DNA from: Dehalococcoidia bacterium
GTDB taxonomy: Bacteria; Chloroflexota; Dehalococcoidia; GIF9; AB-539-J10
Length of the DNA stretch: 18,620 nucleotides
Direction: 5' to 3'
Assembly: GCA_023229725.1 (NCBI GenBank)
Contig: JALNYR010000016.1
Span: 1-18,620, forward strand
Made by a program: the position numbers and the translations under genes. The notes below the pieces were generated by a model. It was not told the DNA's origin, did not search any database, and saw only the letters and a program-made list of their open reading frames with translations. Within the stretch, counting starts at the first letter, position 1, and each line of letters opens with the position of its first letter. This document shows positions 1 through 7,199 of this stretch, in pieces.

Positions 1-1
1 G

Positions 2-361
2 AAGCCGGCGGTGAATGAGAGCATTCCGCAGATGACTCCAGGCGACACTGTGAAAGTCTCCCTGCGCGTTAAGGAAGGCGACAGAGAGCGGGTGCAGCAC
101 TTCCAGGGCATGGTGATTCGAATCCGGCGCGGCGTTGACGGCGGCCGTTTCACGGTCCGGCGCGTGGCCTATGGCGTCGGCGTCGAGTACACGTTGCCGT
201 ACCAGTCCCCCCTCATCGAGGGCGTGGAACTCATCCGGCGGGGCAAGGCGAGGCGGGCCAAGCTCTACTACATGCGGAATCTGAGCGCGAAGCGCGCGCG
301 GCTGAAGGAGAAGCGGTCGCAGGTTCCTGCGACCGAAGCACCTGAAGAGGCTGCTGAGTAA
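2..361 (+). CDS. rplS: 50S ribosomal protein L19 (probably 5'-truncated by the window)
   Basis: Structural protein of the large ribosomal subunit, located at the subunit interface. Recognised by PGDTVKVSLRV, then EGDRERVQHFQGMVIRIRRG and the C-terminal KLYYMRNLSAKRARLKEK stretch, all typical of L19. The first start codon in the window is GTG at 11, giving 116 residues. The frame is open to base 2 (Lys-Pro-Ala before the GTG), and L19 proteins normally have several more residues before the PGDTV segment, so the true start probably lies left of the window. The C-terminus has an acidic tail (EAPEEAAE). The stop at 359-361 lies 21 bases before the priA ATG, so the two may be co-transcribed. Family identity is certain; only the start is open. 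Confidence 0.96.
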   Translation, partial: KPAVNESIPQMTPGDTVKVSLRVKEGDRERVQHFQGMVIRIRRGVDGGRFTVRRVAYGVGVEYTLPYQSPLIEGVELIRRGKARRAKLYYMRNLSAKRARLKEKRSQVPATEAPEEAAE

Positions 362-382
362 CCTCCTTTCCTGCTGAGATTG

Positions 383-2788
383 ATGCCCTACGCTGAGGTG
401 GCGGTCGACGCCCCCGCGGGTCGATCCCCCTACTCGTACGTGGTGCCCCCGGAGTTGGACCTCGGTCCGGGGCACCTCGTGCTGGTTCCGTTCGGTCCCC
501 GGACGGCGCGGGGAGTCGTCGTCGACGTTGCCTCGTCGTCCGCCCATGAGGCCACGCGGGCTGTCCTGTCCGTGGCGAGCGACTACCGGCTCTCGCGCGA
601 ACAGCTCGACATCGGCGCCTTCGTCAGTCGCACCTATCTGAGTCCCCTCTATCCCGCCCTTGCGGTCTTCTTCCCGCCCGGCATCGCGCCCGAACCCGAA
701 GTGTCCTTCAGTCTTGCCCCTTCTTCTTTCTCCCCACTTCCCTCCCTGTCCGCGGAGGAAGATGAACTGGTGCGGAGGATTCGGGATGAGGGGCAGGTGC
801 ACCTGCGGCAGCTTGCCCGCGGTAGTGGAGCCACGTCCCGCCTGCAGACCGTCGCTTCTCTCGTCGAACGCGGCCTCGTCGTGCGGTCGGAGAAAACCCG
901 CCGCCCATCGGCGAAGGCTCGCACTGAGGTGTTTGTCTCACTCTCCGTCGATGCACTGGAGGCCAGAAGAGTCGCCGACAGCCTCGCCGGGACGAGGGCG
1001 AAGCGGCAGTGCAGCGTGCTGGAGCAGCTGCTTACCCGGAATGGCCCCGCGTCGCTCGGTGAACTGCGGCGAGAGTGCGGCGCGACAACTGCGACTGTCG
1101 CGGCGCTGAAGGCCCGCAGACTCGTAGGCGTTGCCGAGCGCCGCGTATGGCGCGAGACGATTGCATCTCGCACTGCGGAGCTGGCGCAGGCGCCGACTCT
1201 CACTGCTTCACAGCTGGCGGCCTGGGAGCAGATGACCCGTCACTGGGATGAAGGAAACCCTGCTGAGTTTGTGCTCTTCGGCGTGACGGGAAGCGGCAAG
1301 ACCGAACTGTACCTGCGCGCCGCACGACACACTGTTGAGCTGGGCCGACAGGTCATCTGCCTGGTGCCGGAGATTGCGCTGGCTTCTCAGACGGTGGAAC
1401 GGTTCGCCGCACGCTTTCCCGGGCGGGTGGCCGTTCTTCACAGTGGCCTCACCGCGGGACAATCGTTCGACGAGTGGGAGCGTGTGCGCCGCGGCGGCTG
1501 CGACGTCGTCGTGGGCGCGAGAAGCGCGCTGTTTGCTCCGCTGGAGCGCCCCGGACTGTTCATCCTTGACGAAGAGCACGACTGGGCCTACAAACAGGAC
1601 GACACCTCGCCGCGGTACCACGCCAGGACGGTGGCGCGGGAGTTCGCACGAAGGTGCGGTGCGGTGCTGCTGCTCGGAAGTGCTACCCCTGACGTGGAGA
1701 CGTTCCAGCGGGCAGAGTCCGGCACGTCGCGACTCCTCGAGCTGCCATCTCGTGTCGGCGACAGTCCCGGTCTGCCCCCGGTCGAGGTGGTCGACATGAG
1801 GGAGGAACTGAAACGAGGGAATGCCAACCTGTTCAGCACAGCTCTGGCGCGCGGGATGGCGGAGGCGCTCGGACGGCACGAACAGGTGCTGCTGTTCCTC
1901 AACCGGCGCGGAACGGCGACCATGGTGCAGTGCCGGCGCTGCGGGCATGTCATCAGCTGTCCGCGCTGCTCGGTTGCCCTTGCGCACCACGGCGCGAGGG
2001 GCAGGGTTGTGTGTCACCGGTGCGGGTACTCGGCGCCGGTCCCCGAACGCTGCCCCGTGTGCCGGAGCGACCGTCTCCGTTTCCTCGGTGTTGGAACTCA
2101 GGGCGTGGTCGATGAGGTGCAGGCAGTCTATCCTGGCGCGCGGGTGGTGAGGTGGGACAGCGATGTGCCTGCCCGCGTCAGGGGCGGTTCGAGTCTCGGT
2201 GACGCCGTGCATGGAGGAGACGTCGATGTCATCGTCGGCACGCAGATGATTGCCAAGGGGTTCGATTTCCCCGGCGTCACGCTGGTCGGTGTCGTGAATG
2301 CTGATGTCGGACTCAACGTGCCCGACTTCCGGTCCGGAGAGCGCGTCTTCCAGTTGCTGTGCCAGGCGGCGGGACGCGCCGGACGCGGCATCCGGCCGGG
2401 CAAGGTCGTTGTCCAGAGCTACCAACCCGACCACTACGTCGTCCGGAGCGCCGCGGCTCATGACTACCGCGCCTTCTACGCGGACGAGATGCGCTATCGC
2501 GCGGAGGGATACTTCCCGCCTTTCAGCTCTGTCGTTCAACTGGTTTACTCTCACAGCGACGAACGCCGCTGCAGGCGCGAAGCAGAGCGGGTCCTGGCTG
2601 CGCTTGACGCCAGGATTCACGGGACGGACCTCAGGATTACCGGACCGTCGCCGGCATACGTGTGGCGACTGCGGGGGCGCTACCGGCTGCAGCTGACGGT
2701 TCGCGGTGCACGGCCCTCGGATGTGCTGGCTGACCTCGCGCTGCCGTCGGGCTGGGTGGTGGACGTGGACCCCGCGGGAATTGCGTGA
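383..2788 (+). CDS. priA: Primosomal protein N' (replication restart helicase PriA)
   Basis: Superfamily 2 DNA helicase that reloads the replisome at stalled or collapsed forks. The 801-residue product has the family order: N-terminal 3'-end-binding region (PYAEVAVDAPAGRSPYSYVVP), a winged-helix-like middle, then the helicase core. Walker A GVTGSGKT lies at residues 300-307, the DEEH box at about 396-399, followed by LLGSATPD. The zinc insert starts near residue 517, with eight Cys in four CxxC pairs. The late motifs GTQMIAKGFDFPGVTLVG and QAAGRAGRG are present, so the protein looks complete and active. I chose ATG 383 because the protein then begins MPYAEVAV, as family members do; a TTG at 380 is possible. 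There is no convincing ribosome site, so translation may be coupled to rplS. In many bacteria def follows priA directly; here def is about 11.7 kb downstream. Confidence 0.97.
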   Translation: MPYAEVAVDAPAGRSPYSYVVPPELDLGPGHLVLVPFGPRTARGVVVDVASSSAHEATRAVLSVASDYRLSREQLDIGAFVSRTYLSPLYPALAVFFPPGIAPEPEVSFSLAPSSFSPLPSLSAEEDELVRRIRDEGQVHLRQLARGSGATSRLQTVASLVERGLVVRSEKTRRPSAKARTEVFVSLSVDALEARRVADSLAGTRAKRQCSVLEQLLTRNGPASLGELRRECGATTATVAALKARRLVGVAERRVWRETIASRTAELAQAPTLTASQLAAWEQMTRHWDEGNPAEFVLFGVTGSGKTELYLRAARHTVELGRQVICLVPEIALASQTVERFAARFPGRVAVLHSGLTAGQSFDEWERVRRGGCDVVVGARSALFAPLERPGLFILDEEHDWAYKQDDTSPRYHARTVAREFARRCGAVLLLGSATPDVETFQRAESGTSRLLELPSRVGDSPGLPPVEVVDMREELKRGNANLFSTALARGMAEALGRHEQVLLFLNRRGTATMVQCRRCGHVISCPRCSVALAHHGARGRVVCHRCGYSAPVPERCPVCRSDRLRFLGVGTQGVVDEVQAVYPGARVVRWDSDVPARVRGGSSLGDAVHGGDVDVIVGTQMIAKGFDFPGVTLVGVVNADVGLNVPDFRSGERVFQLLCQAAGRAGRGIRPGKVVVQSYQPDHYVVRSAAAHDYRAFYADEMRYRAEGYFPPFSSVVQLVYSHSDERRCRREAERVLAALDARIHGTDLRITGPSPAYVWRLRGRYRLQLTVRGARPSDVLADLALPSGWVVDVDPAGIA

Positions 2789-2815
2789 GCCGCACGGCGG
2801 TGAGAGAATTCGACG

Positions 2816-3415
2816 ATGGAACGCATTCGGGTCCTGGGCATCATGGGAAGCCCCCGTTCTGGCAGCAACACCGAGATTCTGCTGGACGCGGCTCTCTCGG
2901 GTGCAGCCGAGGCCGGCGCGCAGACGGAGAAGGTGCTCGTTGCGCGGATGCGCATTCTCCCGTGCCTGGAACTGTACCACTGCGCGGTTGACGGGACGTG
3001 CTCGATTCAGGACGACATGCGCGGGCTCTATGACGCGCTGGTCGCGGCCGACTGCATCATCCTTGCGTCCCCCGTCTTCTTCTACGGCCTTACCAGCCAG
3101 GCCAAAGCGGTTGTGGACCGCTGCCAGGCGCTCTGGGTGCGCCGGCATGTGCTGAAGACGTGGAGTCCGGACATCCGCAGCCGCAGAGGCGCGCTCATCG
3201 CAGTGGGAGCCACCTCCGGCCCCAGGCTCTTCGACGGCGTCACCCTCACCGGCAAGTACTTCTTTGACGCCGTGGGCGTGCACGAGGCGGGCAGCCTGCT
3301 CGTGAGAGGCGTCGATGGCAAGGCAGCGGTGCTGGACTCTCCCGACTACATCGAGAAGGCTCGCTTGCTGGGCACAGACCTCGCATCGGAACCCGGTTCC
3401 AGCGGGTCGCTCTAG
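2816..3415 (+). CDS. Flavodoxin-fold NAD(P)H-dependent oxidoreductase, iron-sulfur flavoprotein type with altered Cys motif
   Basis: A 199-residue FMN-binding protein of the NADPH-dependent FMN reductase/iron-sulfur flavoprotein group. Evidence: the N-terminal strand and phosphate loop IMGSPRSGSNTEILLDAAL (about residues 9-27), and SPVFFYGLTSQAKAVVDRC near residues 84-102, the usual second flavin/NAD(P)H contact. In iron-sulfur flavoproteins a CxxCxxCx5C motif sits between these and binds a 4Fe-4S cluster. Here C50, C56 and C62 keep the spacing but the second position is Leu53, so a normal cluster may not form. The C-terminus varies, as in the family. It starts 27 bases after priA and may be read through from it. 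Electron-transfer partner and substrate are unknown; the nearby stress cluster suggests a redox role, but this is inference. Confidence 0.85.
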   Translation: MERIRVLGIMGSPRSGSNTEILLDAALSGAAEAGAQTEKVLVARMRILPCLELYHCAVDGTCSIQDDMRGLYDALVAADCIILASPVFFYGLTSQAKAVVDRCQALWVRRHVLKTWSPDIRSRRGALIAVGATSGPRLFDGVTLTGKYFFDAVGVHEAGSLLVRGVDGKAAVLDSPDYIEKARLLGTDLASEPGSSGSL

Positions 3416-3455
3416 CCTGCTGCCTGCCGGGGTATCTGCCCGTCGCGACGTTCGT

Positions 3456-3484
3456 TTGACAGCCATCCAGTGCGCCGGTAGAAT
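3456..3484 (+). promoter_or_regulatory. Near-consensus sigma70-type promoter P1
   Basis: TTGACA at 3456-3461 and TAGAAT at 3479-3484 are separated by exactly 17 bases. The predicted start of transcription is near 3491. It lies 41 bases after the flavoprotein stop and over 200 bases before the PerR-like gene, which has its own promoter at 3665-3693, so P1 would produce either a separate short RNA or a long leader. Confidence 0.55.
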
Positions 3485-3490
3485 CGCGAA

Positions 3491-3655
3491 GTAGCCGGTG
3501 GTCCGCCCCCTCCAGGTAACTGCGCCTCAGACTGACGAGGCATGGTGTGGCGAGATGCGGTGAGGAGGCTACGCAGTATGGCGTTGTTACCGGGCCTCTC
3601 GATTCGCCCGCAGACGGCTCGCGTGAGTGCGCGGGATGTCTGCCCTGCATTTCTC
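3491..3655 (+). ncRNA. Candidate structured RNA or leader of about 165 nt, family not recognised
   Basis: This is most of the 305-base gap before the PerR-like gene. It starts at the expected start point of promoter P1. Pairings seen by eye: ACTGCG (3519-3524) with CGCAGT (3572-3577); GGTA (3515-3518) with TACC (3588-3591); CCTCA (3525-3529) with TGAGG (3561-3565). Together these make a long imperfect hairpin. GTAGCC (3491-3496) with GGCTAC (3567-3572) crosses this hairpin, so it would be either an alternative fold or a pseudoknot. A second hairpin (3610-3643) followed by a pyrimidine-rich run could end the RNA. I could not match it to 6S RNA, SRP RNA, tmRNA or a known riboswitch. Alternative: a 31-codon leader peptide ORF from ATG 3578 to TGA 3673, with a good ribosome site (GAGGAGG, 3562-3568). 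Confidence 0.3.
3610..3655 (+). terminator. Possible intrinsic terminator or attenuator hairpin
   Basis: GCAGAC (3610-3615) pairs with GTCTGC (3638-3643). Inside it, after a 2x2 internal loop, CTCGCG (3618-3623) pairs with CGCGGG (3630-3635, one G-T pair) around a six-base loop. It is followed by CCTGCATTTCTCTCG, which is pyrimidine-rich but not a clean T run. It would end transcription from P1 just before the promoter of the regulator gene. The imperfect T tract keeps confidence low. Confidence 0.35.
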
Positions 3656-3664
3656 TCGTATGAC

Positions 3665-3693
3665 TTGACATGATGGGTCTAACTCCTGATAAT
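3665..3693 (+). promoter_or_regulatory. Promoter P2 of the PerR-like gene and stress operon
   Basis: TTGACA at 3665-3670, a 17-base spacer, and GATAAT at 3688-3693. The expected transcription start is near 3700, only about 20 bases before the ATG at 3721. The region is sharply AT-rich compared with its surroundings. It lies directly ahead of the regulator and the co-directional genes that follow. Confidence 0.75.
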
Positions 3694-3717
3694 AGTAACC
3701 ATTCCGACTAATACTAA
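3690..3717 (+). promoter_or_regulatory. Putative Fur/PerR-type operator: direct repeat TAATAnTAA
   Basis: TAATAGTAA (3690-3698) is repeated as TAATACTAA (3709-3717), 19 bases apart, nearly two helical turns on the same face. The first copy overlaps the -10 element of promoter P2 and the second lies in the short leader. AT-rich operators over the regulator's own promoter are usual for Fur/PerR autoregulation. It is not a clean 7-1-7 PerR palindrome, so the exact binding unit is inferred. Confidence 0.45.
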
Positions 3718-3720
3718 GAC

Positions 3721-4134
3721 ATGAGACATTCCAGGCAGCGCGAAGCCATTCTCGCGGCGGTGCGGGGCACGACGTGCCATCCGACCGCGGACGCGGTGTA
3801 CGCCGAGGTGAGAACGAAGATTCCCGGTATCAGCCTTGGCACGGTGTATCGCAACCTTCGTGTGCTGGTCGAAGCGGGCGAGTTGCTCGCAATCGAGGGC
3901 GCCGGAGGCTTGAGCCGGTACGATGGCTGCACCGAGAGCCACTATCACTTCCGGTGCGATGTGTGCGGCAGGGTCATCGACGTGGATGAACCGGTGGACG
4001 ATGGCCTGGACGGGAGGGTTTCCGCTCGTACGGGACTCGCCATCCGGTGCCACTCGCTCGAGTTTCGTGGCGTGTGCAGTGGGTGCCAGGCTCAGAGGCT
4101 CGATGGCACGGCAAACGAACACCCGCGGGCGTGA
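3721..4134 (+). CDS. Fur-family transcriptional regulator, PerR-like
   Basis: Metal-dependent repressor of 137 residues. The N-terminal winged helix contains HPTADAVYAEVRTKIPGISLGTVYRNLRVL (about residues 20-49), the classic Fur-family DNA-recognition segment. The C-terminal dimer domain has HYH at 74-76 and two CxxC pairs (C79/C82 and C119/C122) for the structural zinc. The HYHFxC form and following acidic VIDVDEP stretch resemble PerR and other peroxide sensors more than iron-sensing Fur, and the gene heads a run of peroxide and superoxide defence genes. ATG 3721 is chosen because the protein then starts like the family (RxxR-x-QRExIL); no clear ribosome site precedes it, and the predicted leader is only about 20 bases. 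Likely autoregulated through the repeat over its promoter. Family is certain; PerR versus Fur is an inference. Confidence 0.9.
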   Translation: MRHSRQREAILAAVRGTTCHPTADAVYAEVRTKIPGISLGTVYRNLRVLVEAGELLAIEGAGGLSRYDGCTESHYHFRCDVCGRVIDVDEPVDDGLDGRVSARTGLAIRCHSLEFRGVCSGCQAQRLDGTANEHPRA

Positions 4135-4167
4135 GACGCGGAGTACGAACGGGGAGGGAGAATCCAG

Positions 4168-4653
4168 ATGGCAGTGTTCACGGCAGGCGAGCTGTTCGAC
4201 ATCGCGGTCGGCATCGAACGGAACGGAGTGGCGTACTACGATTCCCTTGCGCAGCTATCCGGCGACGCTGGCCTCAAGCGTACCTATGAGCAGCTTGCGC
4301 AGATGGAACGTCGTCACGTCGGGCAGTTTCAGAAGATGCGGGCGAGCGCCGGCTCTAGCGGGCCGGTGGTTCCCGGGCCTGACGAGCCGGAGTACGGCGA
4401 GTATCTGAGGGCTCTCATCGATTCATCGGTGTTCACTGACGACAAGGTGGCGCGCGACCTGGCGAAGCGTGCGGCGGGACCGGCCGAGGCACTCCAGCTC
4501 GCGCTCGGCGCCGAGAAGGATTCCGTTCTTTTCTACAGCGCCATGCGGGACCTCGTGCCGCAAAGTGAGCGAGCTGCAGTTGATTCCATCATCGGAGAAG
4601 AGCGACAGCACATCAGGGACCTCTCGGACCTGAAGCGCAGGTATTCGAAGTAG
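4168..4653 (+). CDS. Ferritin-like diiron protein (rubrerythrin-type, no rubredoxin domain)
   Basis: Four-helix-bundle diiron protein of 161 residues. The metal ligands are all visible: E17, E47-x-x-H50, E116 and E145-x-x-H148, the repeated E...ExxH pattern of rubrerythrin and bacterioferritin. Proteins of this group reduce hydrogen peroxide or oxidise and handle iron. There is no C-terminal CxxC rubredoxin domain, so electrons must come from a separate partner; the rubredoxin of the downstream Hrb gene is a candidate. A Gly/Ser/Pro linker at about 60-73 separates the helix pairs. Start ATG 4168 follows a strong GGGAGG site, and the gene begins 33 bases after the regulator stop, so it is in the same operon. 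The next gene is a second, diverged member of the same family. Confidence 0.88.
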   Translation: MAVFTAGELFDIAVGIERNGVAYYDSLAQLSGDAGLKRTYEQLAQMERRHVGQFQKMRASAGSSGPVVPGPDEPEYGEYLRALIDSSVFTDDKVARDLAKRAAGPAEALQLALGAEKDSVLFYSAMRDLVPQSERAAVDSIIGEERQHIRDLSDLKRRYSK

Positions 4654-4667
4654 AGGAGGATATGGAG

Positions 4668-5201
4668 ATGCAGGAAGACACACAGAAGCGGATGGAGACT
4701 CTGAAGAAGGCGCTCGCCATCGAGTTGCAGGAGAAGGGCTATTACTTGAAGGCTGCCGAGAAGGCGGCCAACCCCGTGGCCAAGCAGCTGTTCGAACGGC
4801 TGGCGGTCGAGGAAGACGAACACGCGAAGAAGTTCCATGCCATCGAGGCGGAGTTGAGCAAGGGCAAGGACTGGCCCCGGACGATTGAAGCTCCCTCTTC
4901 GGCAGCCGCGCACCTCAAGGCTGTCGTTGCCGCATTTGGCAAGGGCGCTGCGCCGGCGACGGTGAAGGTGTCTCGCACGGAGCTCGATGCGATGACGGCC
5001 GCGATGGGCAAAGAGCTGCAGGCGTATGACATGTATCAAACCAGGGCGGCCGAGACCGACTCGCAGTGGGAGAAGAAGTTCTACACCACCCTGGCAGGTG
5101 AGGAACGCGTGCATCACCTTGCTCTGCTCGACAGCTATGAGTATCTGACTGACCCGGCCGGCTGGTACACGGTGAAAGAGAAGTGGACGCTTGAAGGATA
5201 G
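4668..5201 (+). CDS. Second ferritin-like/rubrerythrin-type diiron protein
   Basis: A 177-residue four-helix diiron protein. Predicted ligands are E19, E49-x-x-H52, E116 and E146-x-x-H149, matching its upstream neighbour in order and spacing while the rest of the sequence differs. A Lys/Ala-rich linker (about 65-100) separates the two helix pairs. The C-terminus carries an aromatic tail (YEYLTDPAGWYTVKEKW) absent from the first protein. ATG 4668 is chosen over ATG 4662 because GAGGAGGA (4653-4660) lies 7 bases before 4668 but only one before 4662. The gap to the previous stop is 14 bases, so translation is probably coupled. Role as for the family: peroxide reduction or iron handling. No rubredoxin domain is present. 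Confidence 0.87.
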   Translation: MQEDTQKRMETLKKALAIELQEKGYYLKAAEKAANPVAKQLFERLAVEEDEHAKKFHAIEAELSKGKDWPRTIEAPSSAAAHLKAVVAAFGKGAAPATVKVSRTELDAMTAAMGKELQAYDMYQTRAAETDSQWEKKFYTTLAGEERVHHLALLDSYEYLTDPAGWYTVKEKWTLEG

Positions 5202-5226
5202 CCCTGCCTGCCAGGAGGGGTTGCCG

Positions 5227-5973
5227 ATGGACGACGTGATGCTCTCTGTCCAGGACCTGCATGTCGCGGTCGGTGGCGTCGAGATACTGCACGGCGTCGA
5301 CCTCAGTATCCACTACGGAGAGACGACCGTACTGTTCGGGCCGAATGGGAGCGGCAAGAGCACGCTGCTCATGACGCTCATGGGCTTCCCGAACTACCAC
5401 GTCACGTCCGGAGCTATCGCGTTCAAGGGGCGCGACATCACCGGCCTGGAGGTGGACGAGCGGGCTAGGCTTGGCTTCGGGCTTTCCTTTCAGCGGCCGC
5501 CGGTGGTCAGAGGGGTGAAGACGCGCGACATGGTGGCCGCGTGTCTGCGCCGGGAGGCATCGGACGGAGAAGTGCGTGAGCTGGCTGCGGCCGCCGCCCT
5601 CGATGATTTCCTCGACAGGGACGTCAACTACGGCTTCTCCGGAGGAGAGATTAAGCGGTCCGAGCTGCTGCAACTTCTTGCGCAGAATCCGGAATTCGTG
5701 ATGCTGGACGAGCCCGAGTCGGGAGTCGACCTCGTCAACATCGCGCTCATCGGCGACCTTATCAATCGACTCCTGCAGAAGGACGTGAAGATACGCGACC
5801 GAAGTCATTCGGGGCTCATCATCACCCATACGGGGCACATCCTCGACTACGTCACTGCCCGGGCCGGGTACGTCATGATTGACGGCCGTCTGTCGTGCGG
5901 GGGAGATCCGCACGAGATCCTCAGCACCATCAAGCAACACGGATACGAGGAGTGCAGTCGATGCGCGAAATAG
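5227..5973 (+). CDS. sufC: Fe-S cluster assembly ATPase SufC (minimal SufCB/SMS type)
   Basis: ABC-type ATPase that drives the SufB scaffold during iron-sulfur cluster assembly; cytosolic and soluble. At 248 residues it matches usual SufC length. Walker A GPNGSGKS is at 38-45, the SGGE signature at 138-141 in the SufC form FSGGEIKR, and Walker B MLDEPESGVD at 159-168 ends with the SufC-specific ESGVD in place of the usual transporter TSGLD. The switch histidine follows in IITHTGH. There are no membrane segments. ATG 5227 is chosen for its AGGAGGGG site at 5213-5220; a longer frame back to 5191 overlaps the previous gene. It overlaps sufB by 13 bases, so the two are translationally coupled. 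The C-before-B order and absence of SufD, SufS and SufU match the two-gene minimal system known from archaea and anaerobes. Confidence 0.94.
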   Translation: MDDVMLSVQDLHVAVGGVEILHGVDLSIHYGETTVLFGPNGSGKSTLLMTLMGFPNYHVTSGAIAFKGRDITGLEVDERARLGFGLSFQRPPVVRGVKTRDMVAACLRREASDGEVRELAAAAALDDFLDRDVNYGFSGGEIKRSELLQLLAQNPEFVMLDEPESGVDLVNIALIGDLINRLLQKDVKIRDRSHSGLIITHTGHILDYVTARAGYVMIDGRLSCGGDPHEILSTIKQHGYEECSRCAK

Positions 5974-7199
5974 GCGCTGCCGAAGCGACGAATGGAAGCG
6001 CGGCTCCGCAATCGGCGCCTTCAGCGCCGGACAGAGGGGTGGAGCTGGACCCTCGCGCGTACGTTTCGAAGGTGCCGCCCCGGCCGTATGTGGATGACCC
6101 CTCGCGCATTTCCGACGAAGTGAAGGCGCGGATGCTCAACGTAGGCGTTACGGCAGACGATGTTGCGGGGCGATCCGGAACCTTCGTGCAGATCGACCAC
6201 ACGCCCGTCCACATCTCTCTTCTGGAGGACGGGGTCGAACTGATGTCCGTTCGCGATGCCCTGCAGAAGCACTCGTGGGTCTCGGACCTGTGGTGGCGCG
6301 CCGTGGATGCGGGAGCGGACAGGTACACGTCGTTCGTCGACCAGTCGGACTCCAACGGGTACTTCATCCGTGCGCTTCCAGGACGGAAGACGCTGCTTCC
6401 TCTGCAGGCGTGCCTGTACCTTGGCACGGAAGGGCTTGCTCAGAGCGTCCACAACATCATCATCGCGGAGGAAGGCTCCGAGCTGCACATCATCACTGGG
6501 TGCACCACGGGAACCCACAACCAGTCCGGTCTCCACCTCGGTGTCTCGGAGTTCTACGTCCGCAAAGGGGCGAAACTCACGTTCACGATGATTCACAACT
6601 GGGAGCCGGGCATCGCTGTCCGGCCGAGAACGGGCGTCATCGTTGAGGCGGGAGCGACGTTCATCAGCAACTACGTCATCATGAGGCCGGTTCGCGACCT
6701 GCAGATGAACCCTGTGGTGCGGTGCGTTGGCGAAGGTGCCATCGTGCGTTTCAACAGCATCCTTGCGGGTTTCCCCGGAGGAAGGATAGATGCGGGCTCG
6801 AAGGTGTACCTTGACGCGCCCGGCGCCCGCACGGAGATCGTTTCACGTGCCATCGTCACCGGAGGAGAGATAATCGCCCGTGGGTACATCGAGGGCAACG
6901 CTCCCGACGTGAAGGGGCACCTTGAGTGCCGCGGCCTCATCCTCAAGGACGGTGGAGTGATTCACGCGATTCCGGAGCTTCGCGGCACTCGTGCCGGCAT
7001 TGACCTGTACCACGAAGCGGCGGTCGGCAAGATAGCCGAGGAGGAAGTGCAATATCTCATGGCGCGGGGACTCACCCGGGACGAGGCTGCGGCTGCTATC
7101 GTGCGGGGATTCCTTCACGTGGATATCGAGGGACTGCCTGACGCTCTGAACGCGGAGCTTCAGCGCGCCATCGAGTCAAGCGGAAAGGACCTGATGTAG
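5961..7199 (+). CDS. sufB: Fe-S cluster assembly scaffold SufB/SufD-family protein (SmsB-like)
   Basis: The scaffold on which iron-sulfur clusters are built, powered by SufC. The 412-residue product has the right-handed beta-helix core of the family (many short repeats between about residues 150 and 330) and the conserved C-terminal helical end HEAAVGKIAEEEVQYLMARGL that docks SufC. C323 (in LECRGLIL) sits where SufB keeps its essential Cys, and H351-E352 match the His-Glu of SufB rather than the His-Gly of SufD. The N-terminus starts with an Ala/Pro-rich stretch. ATG 5961 has a GAGGAG site at 5947-5952 and lies inside the end of sufC. It is the only SufBD gene here, so it may work as a homodimer. 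Its place among oxygen-defence genes suggests cluster repair during oxidative stress (inference). Confidence 0.92.
   Translation: MREIGAAEATNGSAAPQSAPSAPDRGVELDPRAYVSKVPPRPYVDDPSRISDEVKARMLNVGVTADDVAGRSGTFVQIDHTPVHISLLEDGVELMSVRDALQKHSWVSDLWWRAVDAGADRYTSFVDQSDSNGYFIRALPGRKTLLPLQACLYLGTEGLAQSVHNIIIAEEGSELHIITGCTTGTHNQSGLHLGVSEFYVRKGAKLTFTMIHNWEPGIAVRPRTGVIVEAGATFISNYVIMRPVRDLQMNPVVRCVGEGAIVRFNSILAGFPGGRIDAGSKVYLDAPGARTEIVSRAIVTGGEIIARGYIEGNAPDVKGHLECRGLILKDGGVIHAIPELRGTRAGIDLYHEAAVGKIAEEEVQYLMARGLTRDEAAAAIVRGFLHVDIEGLPDALNAELQRAIESSGKDLM

Noticed and set aside
1208..3466. A 752-codon open frame on the minus strand opposite priA
   Set aside because: It is antisense to a complete PriA with all motifs intact; its translation is rich in Arg, His and Pro with no recognisable domain, as expected from a high-GC shadow frame.
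3481..3600. Possible cobalamin riboswitch (GCCGGTGG followed by GTCCGCC)
   Set aside because: The conserved GCCACTG and downstream AGGAxACCtGCC core elements are absent, and the following gene is not a B12 gene.
4168..5201. Classical rubrerythrin with C-terminal rubredoxin
   Set aside because: Neither protein has the second pair of CxxC motifs; both are ferritin-like domains only.
4915..5940. A 341-codon open frame on the minus strand opposite sufC
   Set aside because: It is antisense to a well-conserved sufC and the second ferritin-like gene, with no domain and no suitable ribosome site.
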